Shown here: positions 35,631-46,181 of the stretch, piece after piece
Layout of the letters: the number at the start of each line of letters is the position of its first letter
Position numbering within the stretch: position 1 is the stretch's first letter
Source of the DNA: JAGXRK01 sp963714415
Lineage (GTDB): Bacteria > Bacteroidota > Ignavibacteria > Ignavibacteriales > Ignavibacteriaceae
Length of the DNA: 64,000 nt
Assembly: GCA_963714415.1 (NCBI GenBank)
Contig: CAVQOL010000005.1
Coordinates: 62,001-126,000 of the forward strand
Direction: 5' to 3'
Program-made: the position numbers and the translations under genes
Notes under the pieces: model-generated
Seen by the model: only the letters and a program-made list of their open reading frames with translations
Told to the model about the DNA's origin: nothing
The model's database searches: none

Positions 35631-38327
35631 ATGCTGAAAAAAGTAAGAAAAAAGGTTGCTTCTTCTGTTTCTAAAATTGAATACACAGACTATTATGAGT
35701 TTTCCAATTGGTTAAGAGTACCATTACAAACCAATATTGAAATAGGTGAATTTTATGTTGCGTATTTTTCCAAAGAAATAAAGATTGGCAGCCTGGGGAT
35801 ACCAAAATCTCAAAAACTAAAGTTTCCTTTTTCCCCGGGAAAAATCTTTTTTGCAGTTGATAATCTTGTATTAAAAAAAACAAAAGCTGCTCTTGTTTTT
35901 TTCTCAATTCCAAAACCACAAAATATTTCTTTTAGTAATAAACTTTTGCGATATGATGAGGAAACAGTTAAAAAGAATTTTGTTATTGAAATTATAACTC
36001 AGGTTACACCTTACGATTTCACAATATCTCACATCTCCGCTAAACAAATTCATTTCAGATTTTCAGAAACAAGTATTAAAGCTATAGATTTACTTGTTAA
36101 ACCTCCCGTGATTGAGAATAAACTTTCCGAACTTATTCCGGAAGTTTATGAAATAGAATTGTCCGATAAATATATTCTTAATAAGGAAAATCTAATTGAC
36201 CTAACACATTACATAATTGACATAAGTGAATTACCTTTTCCTGAAGTACAAAGATTTATGATACCCGGAATAGATGATCTTTCAACTCACGTTATATCTT
36301 ATAAACCAGAAAGAATTCAGCCTTCAAAGGTCAGTGAAGTTAAATTTTCCAGAGAGTTTCGCATTGCTATTTCAAAGTCTCCTAAAATGGACTTTAAAAA
36401 AACTGCTACAAAAGTATTAAGATTTACGCAGACTGATGCATCGGCTACTAAAATTTATAATCCTCTTGAAGATAGGTCAACTTCAGTAATGGATCGTAAA
36501 CTCTTTAAACACATTTTAGTAGGCAATGTTAAAGCGACTTGGGAAAAAACCAGAAAAGTTATACCTGATTTACTTCCACACCAGGAAGAAGGTGCCAAAA
36601 TTCTTGCAGACAATAATTTCGTAATAATGGCAGAAGAGCCTGGCAGCGATAAACAGTTGCAGGCTGTCGGTGCAATTAAGTTTTTATTTAGTACTGCACA
36701 AATTAAATCGACACTTATCATAATAAAAAATACACGGCTTGGTAGTATTGAACACTCAAAAAAGTTCCGGCTGCAGGAAGGTTTGCTTGGAAGGCTTGTT
36801 GAATATGCACCTGAAATATCGGTTAAGGTAATATCTTCAGCATCAAAGACCAAAAAGGATAAACAAAGCGCTTGTACAATTATAGCATACGATAAAAATG
36901 ATGAATTAAATAATCTTCTTGAAATTGCTTCTTCAGATAAAGGATACGATCTTTTAATAATTGATGAGTTTACTGATTTATTTAATTCCGATAAAGAAAT
37001 AGAAAATCTTTACCTCCGTTTTTCTCCCGATCATTTTTGGTTACTAACCGGTAATATCAATAAAGAAACATTTAAAAATTACTTCAAAGACAAATATCTT
37101 CCCGAAGAAAACAACTGGAAATATTTTATCCGTACTACTAAAGAGTTAGCAGAAAAGCTGCCATCAATCAAATATGAAAACATATGGTTTGAACCGGAAT
37201 CTGAACAGCTTGAAGAGTCTAATCAATTGCTCGATGCAAATAAAGACGAACTAAAACGTGTAATTGAAAGTCTTAACCCATTCAAATTTCAATCTACTGT
37301 ATTTTCATTGATTCATAAATTAAAACAAATTGAAAACTTTTCTGCAACAAATTTTGAAAGCCCAAAAAGTAAATTTTTACTTGATCATTTAAAGATAACT
37401 TCTGCCAATAACAGAAAAACATTATTATTTACTCAATACGATAATCTCGGATTGAAACGTCTGGATAAAATCCTGGAAAAAAATAATCTCCGATATCTTA
37501 GTATTCAGAGCGGGGCATCACCTGAAGATTTAAAGAGAGCTTTAAATTTATTTAATACCCGCGATGATTATCCAATCTTTATGACAAACCTTAAACCGGC
37601 AAGACTTAAAGTTGACCTTAATAAAATAAATTATATTATTAATTTCGATCAATGGTGGAATCCTTCATCATTCTGGCAAATGGAAGAAGAGCTTGGTTTG
37701 GAAAATTATAATGGGCAGCAGATTGTTTTTTATAATTACCTTATGGCAAATTCATTTGATGAAATAATTAACGAATTCCTTGAAATAAAAGAACTTAATA
37801 ACAAAGAAGTTTTCAGTGAATTAAGCGGTGAGTCGCTTTCAGAACTGATAAGCGAATATGACTGGCAGAATATTTTTGATTTGTCGATGAATATTCCGGA
37901 TGGATCTGAAAATGTTAATTTTGTCAAAACTAGTCTTGCTAAAATATCCATAGATGATTTCACTGATTTGATGAAAAGAATGTTTATGCGTCTCGGTTAC
38001 CGCGATATTAAAGTTATTGAATTACAGGATGAGCCCGCATTCTATATTTTGGGAAGAACCGGAAAACTCAGAAGTACTGTTGAATTTCGTGCAAAATGTA
38101 TTTTGGCTAAAAGTGTTTCTGCAAAAGATTGGCAAGATATTATTGAAAAGACACCTAAGAAAACTAGGTCTGAAAAACTTTTTGTCATCTCAAATGGAAC
38201 AATTAAAAATACAGAAACAGATATTAATAGAAATGTTAATTTGATATATGGTGAAAGGTTAGTCGGGTTAATTAGCATGCTTAACTTAATCTCTAAAGAT
38301 TCTATTAAGCTAAGGAAGTTAGAATAA
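35631..38327 (+). CDS. Degenerate SNF2-like ATPase with possible C-terminal nuclease-like domain
   Basis: An 898-residue protein with a novel N-terminal ~290 residues. A region then aligns in order with SNF2 helicase motifs: the Walker A site is EEPGSDKQLQAV (about 333-344), lacking the GKT, and motif II is IIDEFTDL in place of DEAH. The C lobe (TLLFTQYDNLGLKRLDKIL ... INFDQWWNPSSFWQMEEELG, about 590-690) lacks the arginine of RxHRxGQ. Residues about 775-890 (FTDLMKRMFMRLGYRDIKVI, STVEFRAKC, KLFVISNG) resemble an Mrr-type restriction-like fold without the clear catalytic Asp. It is intact, so selection keeps it, yet it should not hydrolyse ATP normally. A structural DNA-bound or defence-related role is inference. 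Its partner is the gene at 35093-35621. Confidence 0.75.
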   Translation: MLKKVRKKVASSVSKIEYTDYYEFSNWLRVPLQTNIEIGEFYVAYFSKEIKIGSLGIPKSQKLKFPFSPGKIFFAVDNLVLKKTKAALVFFSIPKPQNISFSNKLLRYDEETVKKNFVIEIITQVTPYDFTISHISAKQIHFRFSETSIKAIDLLVKPPVIENKLSELIPEVYEIELSDKYILNKENLIDLTHYIIDISELPFPEVQRFMIPGIDDLSTHVISYKPERIQPSKVSEVKFSREFRIAISKSPKMDFKKTATKVLRFTQTDASATKIYNPLEDRSTSVMDRKLFKHILVGNVKATWEKTRKVIPDLLPHQEEGAKILADNNFVIMAEEPGSDKQLQAVGAIKFLFSTAQIKSTLIIIKNTRLGSIEHSKKFRLQEGLLGRLVEYAPEISVKVISSASKTKKDKQSACTIIAYDKNDELNNLLEIASSDKGYDLLIIDEFTDLFNSDKEIENLYLRFSPDHFWLLTGNINKETFKNYFKDKYLPEENNWKYFIRTTKELAEKLPSIKYENIWFEPESEQLEESNQLLDANKDELKRVIESLNPFKFQSTVFSLIHKLKQIENFSATNFESPKSKFLLDHLKITSANNRKTLLFTQYDNLGLKRLDKILEKNNLRYLSIQSGASPEDLKRALNLFNTRDDYPIFMTNLKPARLKVDLNKINYIINFDQWWNPSSFWQMEEELGLENYNGQQIVFYNYLMANSFDEIINEFLEIKELNNKEVFSELSGESLSELISEYDWQNIFDLSMNIPDGSENVNFVKTSLAKISIDDFTDLMKRMFMRLGYRDIKVIELQDEPAFYILGRTGKLRSTVEFRAKCILAKSVSAKDWQDIIEKTPKKTRSEKLFVISNGTIKNTETDINRNVNLIYGERLVGLISMLNLISKDSIKLRKLE

Positions 38328-38385
38328 AGAGTATAAGAATTAAAAGAGTAAGAGAGCTCATCCCTTACTCTTGAAATATTATATA

Positions 38386-39990
38386 TTAAAATAGTTCATC
38401 GTATTTTGTCCATAACTCTTCAGTTAATAACCACGCTCGTTCAAAAACTTTTTCCTGCCATTCAAATGAATATTTTGTTAAATGTTCAACTCCACTTTTT
38501 CTATCTAAATTTAATAACTGTAAAGCCTCTTCTTCAAATGATTTTTGATTGGCGAACAACTCTGTTTGCCACGGATCCCATACTGCGCGAATATCATGTC
38601 TCATATCGCCCCAGCGCTGAGCTGCTAAAGTTCCTAATACATTAAAAGCCCACCAGGCAGATTTTTTTGTATAACCATTTTCTCTGCCAGGAGTTGAACA
38701 ACTTTCCGGGACTCTTGTTATACAACTATAAAGCGGAGTATAAATTGAGGAAGCAACATTATCCCATGCCAGCCATACAACTCCACCAATCTCATTGGGC
38801 AACCAACTTCTGCATTGAATTATTGTTGCATACATTGTGTACCAACGTGCTATTGTTCTTTCGCCTCTCCAACCCCAGCCGCCATTAATTTTAAGTAATT
38901 TATTCATATCGTAAGGCATCTGTGGATTTGCAAGAGGTGATATGACCGTTCTGCCGCTGTCGTCAGTCACAGTTAGGCTTTTAGTCATATCAAATTCAGT
39001 TCCCTCATAGTAATCAGAAAAAATTTCAACCATTTTTTCTAATGTAATCGGCTTATCCGGTTTTATAGAAAAAGGATAATTTTCTGCATTAGGATCAAGT
39101 TTTAGTGATGGTGCTGCTAAATCAAAAACTCGCCATTCTCTTCTTCTTGCAGCAAATGAATTCCTATCTGCATAGGCATAACAAAATTCAAAATCACCTT
39201 GTTCATGATTCCACCAGCCGTTTTCTATTGCAACATCAAAAACATTTTTAGAATACATATAATAATCTGAATTACTCGTATCAATTTGTCTGATTCTGCT
39301 TCCGTTAGCATTTACTGAAATGTGATTATCAGGAATACGTTGCGCAACCCAGACTGCCCCTACTTTATCCTTGCCCGGACCGACCACTTCGAACATCCAC
39401 ACCTCATTTGGATCAGCGATTGTTAAACATTCACCATCATCATTATATCCATATCTTTCCAAAAGTTCTCCGGCCATTTTAATTGCTTCGCGAGCTGTTT
39501 TTGTTCTTTCAGCCATGAGTCTTACTAATTGTGTGCAGTCAATTAATCCCTTATCTGATTTTAATTCTTCTCTTCCGCCAAAAGTCGATTCACCAATCGC
39601 AAGCTGTTCTGTGTTCATACAGGGATAAGCTGTATTTATATACCCGTAAGTTGACTCAACTTGTGGAATTTCTCCGGTCGGTTCAAATTTATATGCTGGC
39701 ATTTTCTTTGAATTATCGGGGACACGCTTATACAACATTACCTTTGAGTTTTGTTCGAATGTCATTGGCGGCATTATGTCAAATTCACTTCTTGTCCTGT
39801 GACTATCATCAGTGTGAGAAGTCATTACGCTTCCATCATAACTTGCATGTTTACCAACAGTAATGGTAGTGCATCCTTCAGGAAAACCATCTTCCCAATC
39901 AGGTTTTATTTCGTCTTTTGTTTGAAGATGTTGTGTCAGTGAAATTTGAATTGGTAAAACAAGAAAAAGTATGATGAATATTTTTTTCAT
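38386..39990 (-). CDS. C69 family dipeptidase
   Basis: A secreted dipeptidase of the C69 (PepD-like) family: signal peptide ending ISLTQ, then propeptide-like residues up to EGCTTITVGKHASYDGSVM, where the Cys would become the N-terminal nucleophile after cleavage. Further family features are DDSHRTRSEFDIMPP, GINTAYPCMNTEQLAIGEST, LIDCTQLVRLMAERTKTAREAI, EVWMFEVVGPGKDKVGAVWVAQRIPDN and GWRGERTIARWYTMYATIIQ. The 534-residue length is typical. It stands alone, convergent with the SNF2-like gene. Confidence 0.93.
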   Translation of the reverse strand: MKKIFIILFLVLPIQISLTQHLQTKDEIKPDWEDGFPEGCTTITVGKHASYDGSVMTSHTDDSHRTRSEFDIMPPMTFEQNSKVMLYKRVPDNSKKMPAYKFEPTGEIPQVESTYGYINTAYPCMNTEQLAIGESTFGGREELKSDKGLIDCTQLVRLMAERTKTAREAIKMAGELLERYGYNDDGECLTIADPNEVWMFEVVGPGKDKVGAVWVAQRIPDNHISVNANGSRIRQIDTSNSDYYMYSKNVFDVAIENGWWNHEQGDFEFCYAYADRNSFAARRREWRVFDLAAPSLKLDPNAENYPFSIKPDKPITLEKMVEIFSDYYEGTEFDMTKSLTVTDDSGRTVISPLANPQMPYDMNKLLKINGGWGWRGERTIARWYTMYATIIQCRSWLPNEIGGVVWLAWDNVASSIYTPLYSCITRVPESCSTPGRENGYTKKSAWWAFNVLGTLAAQRWGDMRHDIRAVWDPWQTELFANQKSFEEEALQLLNLDRKSGVEHLTKYSFEWQEKVFERAWLLTEELWTKYDELF

Positions 39991-40210
39991 TTTGGCTCCT
40001 GATTTTAAGAATGAATCATTTCTGTTTTCAAATATATGGTATAGTGATGGAAATTTGTAATAATAGGGAAAAAATGATTTTATTTATGAAATTAAATGTA
40101 GGGTTCGGACTCCTTTCCGAACAGTTTTTCTTTCTGGAATTCCACTAGTTTTATTAGTAAGGCGTTTATCATAACTTTGAGTTACAAATTTATAAGAAGA
40201 TGAATATCGC

Positions 40211-41266
40211 TTGAAAATAAATGAAGAAACCAAATCAATTGCAGTAAACAGAATAACTGTAATGTGGGCGCTTAGTGAAGCGGCTCTTGGTGGATTCTTA
40301 CATGCGCTTCACATTCCATTGACGGGGATTATTGTTGGTGGTGCAGCAATTATTTTTATCACTTTAATAGCACAGTTTTCAGATAAAAAAAAATCCATAT
40401 TAAAAGCTACTTTAATTGTTCTTATAGTAAAGGGAATTGTAAGTCCTCATTCACCTCCAGCAGCATATTTTGCAGTATTTCTTCAGGGATTTTTAGGACA
40501 AATTATTTTCCAAAACAGAAAATATTTTACTCTCAAAGTAGTTTTACTAAGTGTAACTACTCTCGTTTATTTCTCAATACAAAAATTGGTTATTTATACA
40601 ATCGTCTTCGGTAATACTTTTTGGGACTCAATAAACGTTTATACGAATTATATATTAGCGCAGTTTTTTACTATTCAAGACAGTTCAAATTACGTTAATT
40701 ACAGTATCATTATAGCTTCTGCATATGTCTTTATACATTTATTAGCGGGATTGTTCATCGGAATCTTGGCTGGGAGAATACCGCATTGGCTCGATAATTC
40801 ATTATCAAATGATTTAATACCAAAGTTAGTTGTAAGTAATGAATTGATAGTTGAACAGAATAAAAATGATAGTGGTAAAAAATGGTTGGCTAAAAAACAA
40901 AAAAATAAAATAGTCATATTAATTGTTTTGATAGGTTTGATTGTAATTTCTTATTTCACTCCGGATCTTGGCTCCAATCAAGCTAAAGATATTATCCTGA
41001 TGCTATTCCGGGCTTTAATAGTTACATTTATTTGGTATGCCTTTATTTCTCCTTTAATACTGAAATACATAAAGAAATATTTTAATAAATATCAAAACGT
41101 CTATGCTGAAGAAGTTGAAGAAATAATAAAATCAATTCCTCATTTCAAAAGCGTGACGCTTAAAAGTTGGTCACTTCACTCTCATAACAAAGGGTTAAAA
41201 AAATATAAATTGTTTTTGTTTACAACATTTGCAACTCTTCTTTTCACCAATATCGAATACGAATGA
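40211..41266 (+). CDS. Multi-pass membrane protein paired with a THEP1-like NTPase
   Basis: The 351-residue protein has about seven hydrophobic helices: GGFLHALHIPLTGIIVGGAA and further ones to about residue 190, then a charged stretch of about 40 residues, then two or three more helices. The start is TTG at 40211, since the ATG at 40200 meets a stop at once. Its stop overlaps the next gene (41263) by 4 bases, so a complex is likely. The first helices recall ECF-type substrate components (a conserved Ala/Gly-rich early helix). That assignment is tentative. Confidence 0.6.
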   Translation: MKINEETKSIAVNRITVMWALSEAALGGFLHALHIPLTGIIVGGAAIIFITLIAQFSDKKKSILKATLIVLIVKGIVSPHSPPAAYFAVFLQGFLGQIIFQNRKYFTLKVVLLSVTTLVYFSIQKLVIYTIVFGNTFWDSINVYTNYILAQFFTIQDSSNYVNYSIIIASAYVFIHLLAGLFIGILAGRIPHWLDNSLSNDLIPKLVVSNELIVEQNKNDSGKKWLAKKQKNKIVILIVLIGLIVISYFTPDLGSNQAKDIILMLFRALIVTFIWYAFISPLILKYIKKYFNKYQNVYAEEVEEIIKSIPHFKSVTLKSWSLHSHNKGLKKYKLFLFTTFATLLFTNIEYE

Positions 41267-41739
41267 AGAGGATTTATATACTTTCCGGCTCAATCCAAAG
41301 CGGTAAAACTTCACGCTTAATAAAATGGATCAATGGCAAACAAAAAGTTGATGGAATATTACAGCCTGTGATTAATGGAAAACGTTTTTTGCATCATATC
41401 TCATCTGGTGAAAAAAGACAGCTTGAAATTTCCGGGAAGGTGAGTGCGGAAAACGAAGTCGAAGTTGGAAAATATAAATTTGACAAAAATGTATTCAGCT
41501 GGGCTCAGGAAAAATTACTGTACGCTTACAAAGAAGATTTAGATTGGCTGGTTATTGATGAGTTTGGCAAACTCGAGTTAAAAGGAAATGGCTTAGAACC
41601 TGCCATTTCACAGATTATTAATGAAGATAGGGAAAACTCTAAAGCAAATATTATTGTAGTTATTAGAGAATATCTTGTAAGTGAATTTATTTCAAAGTAC
41701 AAGAACGACTTAATAGAAATTCAGTTTTTAGATTTATAA
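41263..41739 (+). CDS. THEP1/NTPase_1-like P-loop nucleoside-triphosphatase
   Basis: The 158 residues carry Walker A GSIQSGKTSRL at the N-terminus and WLVIDEFGKLELKGNGLEPAI, the NTPase_1 (THEP1-type) Walker B with DE plus a conserved GKLEL. The family has weak NTPase activity; biological roles are unclear. It overlaps the membrane protein gene by 4 bases, suggesting a small ATP-driven membrane complex. It is upstream of the purine-type cluster and in the same direction, though a gap of about 116 bases separates them. Confidence 0.82.
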   Translation: MKRIYILSGSIQSGKTSRLIKWINGKQKVDGILQPVINGKRFLHHISSGEKRQLEISGKVSAENEVEVGKYKFDKNVFSWAQEKLLYAYKEDLDWLVIDEFGKLELKGNGLEPAISQIINEDRENSKANIIVVIREYLVSEFISKYKNDLIEIQFLDL

Positions 41740-41855
41740 TATACCTGGTAGAGAATCGAACGAAAATATCTGACCTCTATAACTAATTTTTATGAATAGT
41801 ATATTTGTAAAAACGAATTAATTAATTATAACATCTTTTATTGATTGGAGAATAT

Positions 41856-43324
41856 ATGTTTGATTGGAATTGGGATATTCAGAATTCAGATAATTTGGAT
41901 AAAACCATCAAACGCTGCAGAGAAAAGCAAATCCTGCTACCGACTTTTTCAGAACTCAAAAATCCACATTCGATTTCAAAGTCAGTTCAACAGAAATTAA
42001 AACATATTGATTTAAACGACCTTCATCCGCTTAATCTATTCAGAATTAATTGGTGTAATAATCCTGTAAATGGAGAAATTGGAGAAATAAATTATCTTGA
42101 AATCCCAAAACAAATAAGTGGTGTAAAAGCTCGTATAATTGGATTAGTAGGAAAAAATTTTCCTACCGGTGCTCATAAAGTCGGTGCAACTTACGGATGC
42201 TTAGCTCCATATCTGGTTACCGGAAAAATGAATCCGGAGTACCATAAAGCAGTTTGGCCATCAACAGGCAATTATTGTCGGGGAGGGGCTTTTAATTCAG
42301 CGTTGCTTGGTGTTCACGCAGTTGCTATTCTACCAGAGGAAATGAGTAAAGAAAGATTTGACTGGCTTAGGGAAATAGGTGCTGAAGTTTTTGCTACTTA
42401 CGGTTGTGAAAGTAATGTAAAAGAAATTTATGATAAGTGTCATGAATTGGAAGCAGAAAGTGATGAGTATGTAATTCTTAATCAATTTGATCAGTTTGGT
42501 AATGCAATTTGGCACTATGAAATTACAGGCTCTACGATTGAAACTCTTTTTCAAAAAATCAAAAAGGGACAATCAGAGATTAAGCGGATATGTAAGTGCC
42601 ACTGGTTCTGCAGGAACATTAGCTGCTGGTGATTACTTAAAAGAAAAATTTCCTTCAATGAAAATAACAGCCACAGAAGCATTACAATGTCCTACTCTTT
42701 TATTCAATGGATATGGCGGTCATAGAATCGAAGGAATTGGAGACAAACATGTTCCATGGATACACAATGTAAAAAATACTGATGTTGTTACTGCAATAGA
42801 TGATGAACATACTCTAAGAATTTTAAGATTGTTTAATGAGGATTCAGGAAAAAATTGGTTGGTAAAAGAAGGAGTTGATCGAGATACTGTAAATAAGCTA
42901 TCATACTTAGGAATTTCTTCAATTTGTAATTTGTTGAGCGCAGTAAAAACAGCAAAATATTTTGAACTATCTGAAAATGATGTAATCTTCACGGTGTTTA
43001 CAGATTCAGTTGATCTATATCAGTCACGGTTAATTGAGATGAATGAATAATTGGGGAGATTATTCAGAAACAAAAGCCGAAGTTGACTGGACGAGTATTT
43101 TCAAGCATCAAGGCATAGATTTTATGAAAGAATTAAGCTATTATGAGAAGAAATCAATTCATAATTTGAAGTATTTTACCTGGATTGAACAGCAAGGTAA
43201 AAGTGTGGAAGAATTAAATGCTCAATGGTACAATGAAGATTATTGGAAAGAAAGATTTGCAACAGTTCCGGAATGGGATAAATTAATAAATGAGTTTAAT
43301 AAGCAAGTCGGTTTAAAAATTTAG
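41856..43324 (+). CDS. Fold-type II PLP-dependent enzyme, frameshifted
   Basis: A pyridoxal-phosphate protein of the tryptophan-synthase-beta/cysteine-synthase fold. The PLP lysine is in FPTGAHKVGATYG, with STGNYCRGGAFNSALLGV, YVSATGSAGTLAAGDYLKEK (phosphate loop) and VFTDSVDLYQSRL following. Three frames are needed: breaks near 42575 and 43045 stop the open frame. The total is about 489 residues. The start is ATG 41856 with GGAG five bases upstream. It lacks the sequence of YgeX (2,3-diaminopropionate ammonia-lyase) but heads the same kind of cluster, so it may replace it. Relatives are labelled only PLP-dependent protein. Confidence 0.8.
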
Positions 43325-43336
43325 GATTTGTAAAGA

Positions 43337-44797
43337 TTGAATAATCCAAATAAAATTCTTAAAAATGTATTTATTAGTTCCGGCGGAAACAATCTTAAAT
43401 TAATTGATATACACTTTAGCAACTACGATTAATAAAATTGTTCAGCGCAGTTCAAGAAAAATTAGTTGGAATGAAATAAATACTATTTCAAAACGCAAAA
43501 AAATTATCCAGCAATTTCCACAATTAGAATATTCGACTGACTGCAAAATTTATGATGGCAAGTATTTATTATTAATGCCCGGAAGTATTGATCCTCACGT
43601 TCATTTCAACACCCCGGGATTTGAACATAGAGATGATTTTGAACATGCATCTACTGCAGCAGCATACGGTGGAGTTACAACAATAATTGATATGCCTTGC
43701 ACATCTTTGCCTCCGGTTACAACTAAGATTAATCTTAAGAAGAAAATGCAGGCAATCCAGGAACGAAGCTTGATTGACTATTGTTTCTGGGGCGGTGTTT
43801 GCGGAAATGATTTTGATAAAAATAAAAATATTGAAAAGCAGATTAACGAACTTGCGCAGAATGGAGTTGCGGGATTTAAAGCATACTTAATATCGGGAAT
43901 GAAAACATTTACTGATTTAAATGAAGAAAGAATGCATTCAAACAGCAAAGTGGATAAAGAAAACCGGAAAGCCTCTGGCTGTCCACGCTGAAGATAAAGA
44001 ATTGATTGTATCGAGAATGAATCAGATCGAAAAAAATAGGCTTAAATGAGTGGGAAGATTATTGTAATGCGAGAGATGTCGAATCTGAAGTCCGTGCTGT
44101 AAAATTGATGATTGAAATCTCAAAGAAAACAAAATGTAAAGTTCACATTGTTCATTTAAGTTCTGCAAGATCATTGAAGTTAATTAAGGAAGCAAGGAAA
44201 AGCGGAATCAATATTACCGCAGAAACTTGTCCGCACTATTTGTACTTCACGCAAGAAGATTTTAAAAACTTAAAAATATCTTCATTTCTGAAAACTGCAC
44301 CTCCGGTTAAGAATCAGGAAGATAAAGAAGCATTGTGGGATGGCTTGAATGATGGAACCTTATCATTTGTAACTACAGACCATGCCGGATGTGATCCTGA
44401 AAAGGAAAAATCACAAAAAAACTTTTGGGATGTGTACGGCGGAATTCCCGGTGTTGAACATCGGGTTCCATTTCTTTTTAGTGAAGGATTTAAAAAAAAT
44501 AAATTATCATTATCTAATACAGTTGCATTGTTATCTTCAAATGCAGCGGACTACTTCAATATTAAAAACAAAGGATATATAAAAGTAGGATACGATTCGG
44601 ATTTTACTCTGATTGATTTATGGAGTAAGGAAAAGGTAACAGCAAAAAAAATGCACAGTAAAGGCAAGTACACACCATTTGAAGGTGTTACTTTTGATGC
44701 TGTTGTAAGTAAAACTTTCCTGCGCGGAGAATTGATTATGAATCGGAAGGGAAGAACAGAACAAACCATCGGCTATGGTAAATTTATAAATATCTAA
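43337..44797 (+). CDS. Cyclic amidohydrolase (dihydropyrimidinase/allantoinase-like, HydA/HyuA), frameshifted
   Basis: A metal-dependent ring-opening amidohydrolase. Motifs: PGSIDPHVHFNTPG (metal HxH), GFKAYLISG (carboxylated Lys), LAVHAEDKEL, CKVHIVHLSSARSL (His) and FVTTDHAGCDPE (Asp). Three frameshifts are needed: near 43430, 43945 and 44050. The N-terminal part from a TTG at 43337 gives the expected strand ILKNVFISSGG. The total is about 480 residues. In the related enteric cluster this position is held by HyuA/HydA, which opens hydantoin-like or dihydropurine rings. The indels are single base, and the active site is intact between them. Confidence 0.82.
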
Positions 44798-44814
44798 TAT
44801 TTTATTTTTAATAA

Positions 44815-46159
44815 GTGAATAACGTGAACACAAGTTTTAAAATTATTAATGCATGGATTTGTCAGATTGATGGTAAAGCTGTCAATCCAATATTTGGAGA
44901 TTTAATTGTCTCAGATGGAAAAATTATTGATATACAATTAAAATCTTTTAATGAATTTAATTTTTCTCAAATTCCATCAGATGCCGATATCATTAATGCT
45001 AATGGAAGAGTTCTAACTTTGCCATTAGTAAATTTTCATGATCATTTTTATTCGCGTTTAGCAAAAGGTCTGTCCATAAATGGACCAATGAATAATTTTG
45101 AAAATATTCTTAAAAATTTATGGTGGAAGCTTGATTTAATTCTTGATGAAGAAATGATTCGTGCATCTGCTCAATCAGCTGTGCTTGATTCAATTCGTAA
45201 TGGTGTAACTTATATTTTCGATCATCACTCTTCTCCGAAATCCGCAAAAGGCTGTTTAAATATTATTGGTGATGTCATAAAAGAATTTGGAATCAGGGGA
45301 GTATTGTGCTTTGAGACAACTGATCGTAATGGAGAGCAGTTAGCACTCAGCGGTTTGAATGAGAATATTAATTTTATGGAATCAAATCTTGATGATGATT
45401 TAAAAGGAATACTTGGTCTTCATGCTTCTTTTACTGTTTCAGATGAAACGCTTAAAAAAGCATCTGAAATAGTAAAAAAAATAAATTGTGGAATTCATAT
45501 TCATTTATGCGAAGATAAACTTGATGTTGAACAAAGTTTGAAAAAGTACGGATTGAAGCCGCTGGATCGATTGAAAAAATACGGCTTATTGAATTCATAA
45601 AAGTATTCTTGCGCATGGAATCTATTTAGATGAAGATGATTTTAAAATATTAGAAGAAAAGGGAAGTGCGGTTGTTCTTAATTTGGATTCAAATTTGAAT
45701 AATGCTGTTGGGCTTCAGAATTTTTCTAGGATGTCAAAGAATATTCCACTGCTTACCGGAACTGATGGAATGCATTCAAATCCCGGGCAAACATTGCGTC
45801 AATTATTTTTACTTACCCGGAATAGCGGATTTAGTTTTGAACAATCTTTTGAGCTAATTAAAAATGTTTACTTTGAACAATTAGATTTTGTTAAAAAGTA
45901 TTTTCCGGATTTTTCGTCATTAAAAAATGGCGATCGTGCTGACATTGTAATTTGGGATTACATTCCTCCTACACCTATAAATAAAGATAATTTCTTTGGC
46001 CATCTTATTTATGGAATATTAGAAAGACCAATCCACAGTGTTGTTCATAATGGTAATACACTAATGAGAGAATTTAATTTTACATTTGATGATTCTTCTT
46101 ATAATCAAAACATCTCAACTCAGGGAAGAGAACTTTTTGACCAATTTAACCAACTATAA
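44815..46159 (+). CDS. ssnA: Aminohydrolase SsnA, frameshifted
   Basis: An amidohydrolase of the SsnA type, associated with purine breakdown clusters. The metal motif is LPLVNFHDHFYSRLAKG (HxH), with later motifs GLHASFTVSDETL, IHIHLCED, SILAHGIYLDEDD and LTGTDGMHSNPGQTL. The start is GTG at 44815. The frame ends at 45600 after LLNS. Removing one T of TCATAAAAG restores NSKSILAHG, so a single indel accounts for the break before the continuation that is open from 45683. The total is about 447 residues. Its place between HydA and YgeY repeats the enteric order. Confidence 0.85.
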
Positions 46160-46181
46160 ACCTGGAAATTGAAGGATAACA

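Noticed and set aside
42330..42572. Minus-strand frames opposite the cluster genes
   Set aside because: They are antisense shadows of the PLP enzyme gene with no homology or start signal; the same holds for many other long antisense frames.
41856..43324. Calling the PLP enzyme YgeX
   Set aside because: The lysine motif and flanking sequence (FPTGAHKVGATYG) differ from the diaminopropionate ammonia-lyase pattern; only the fold class and cluster position agree.
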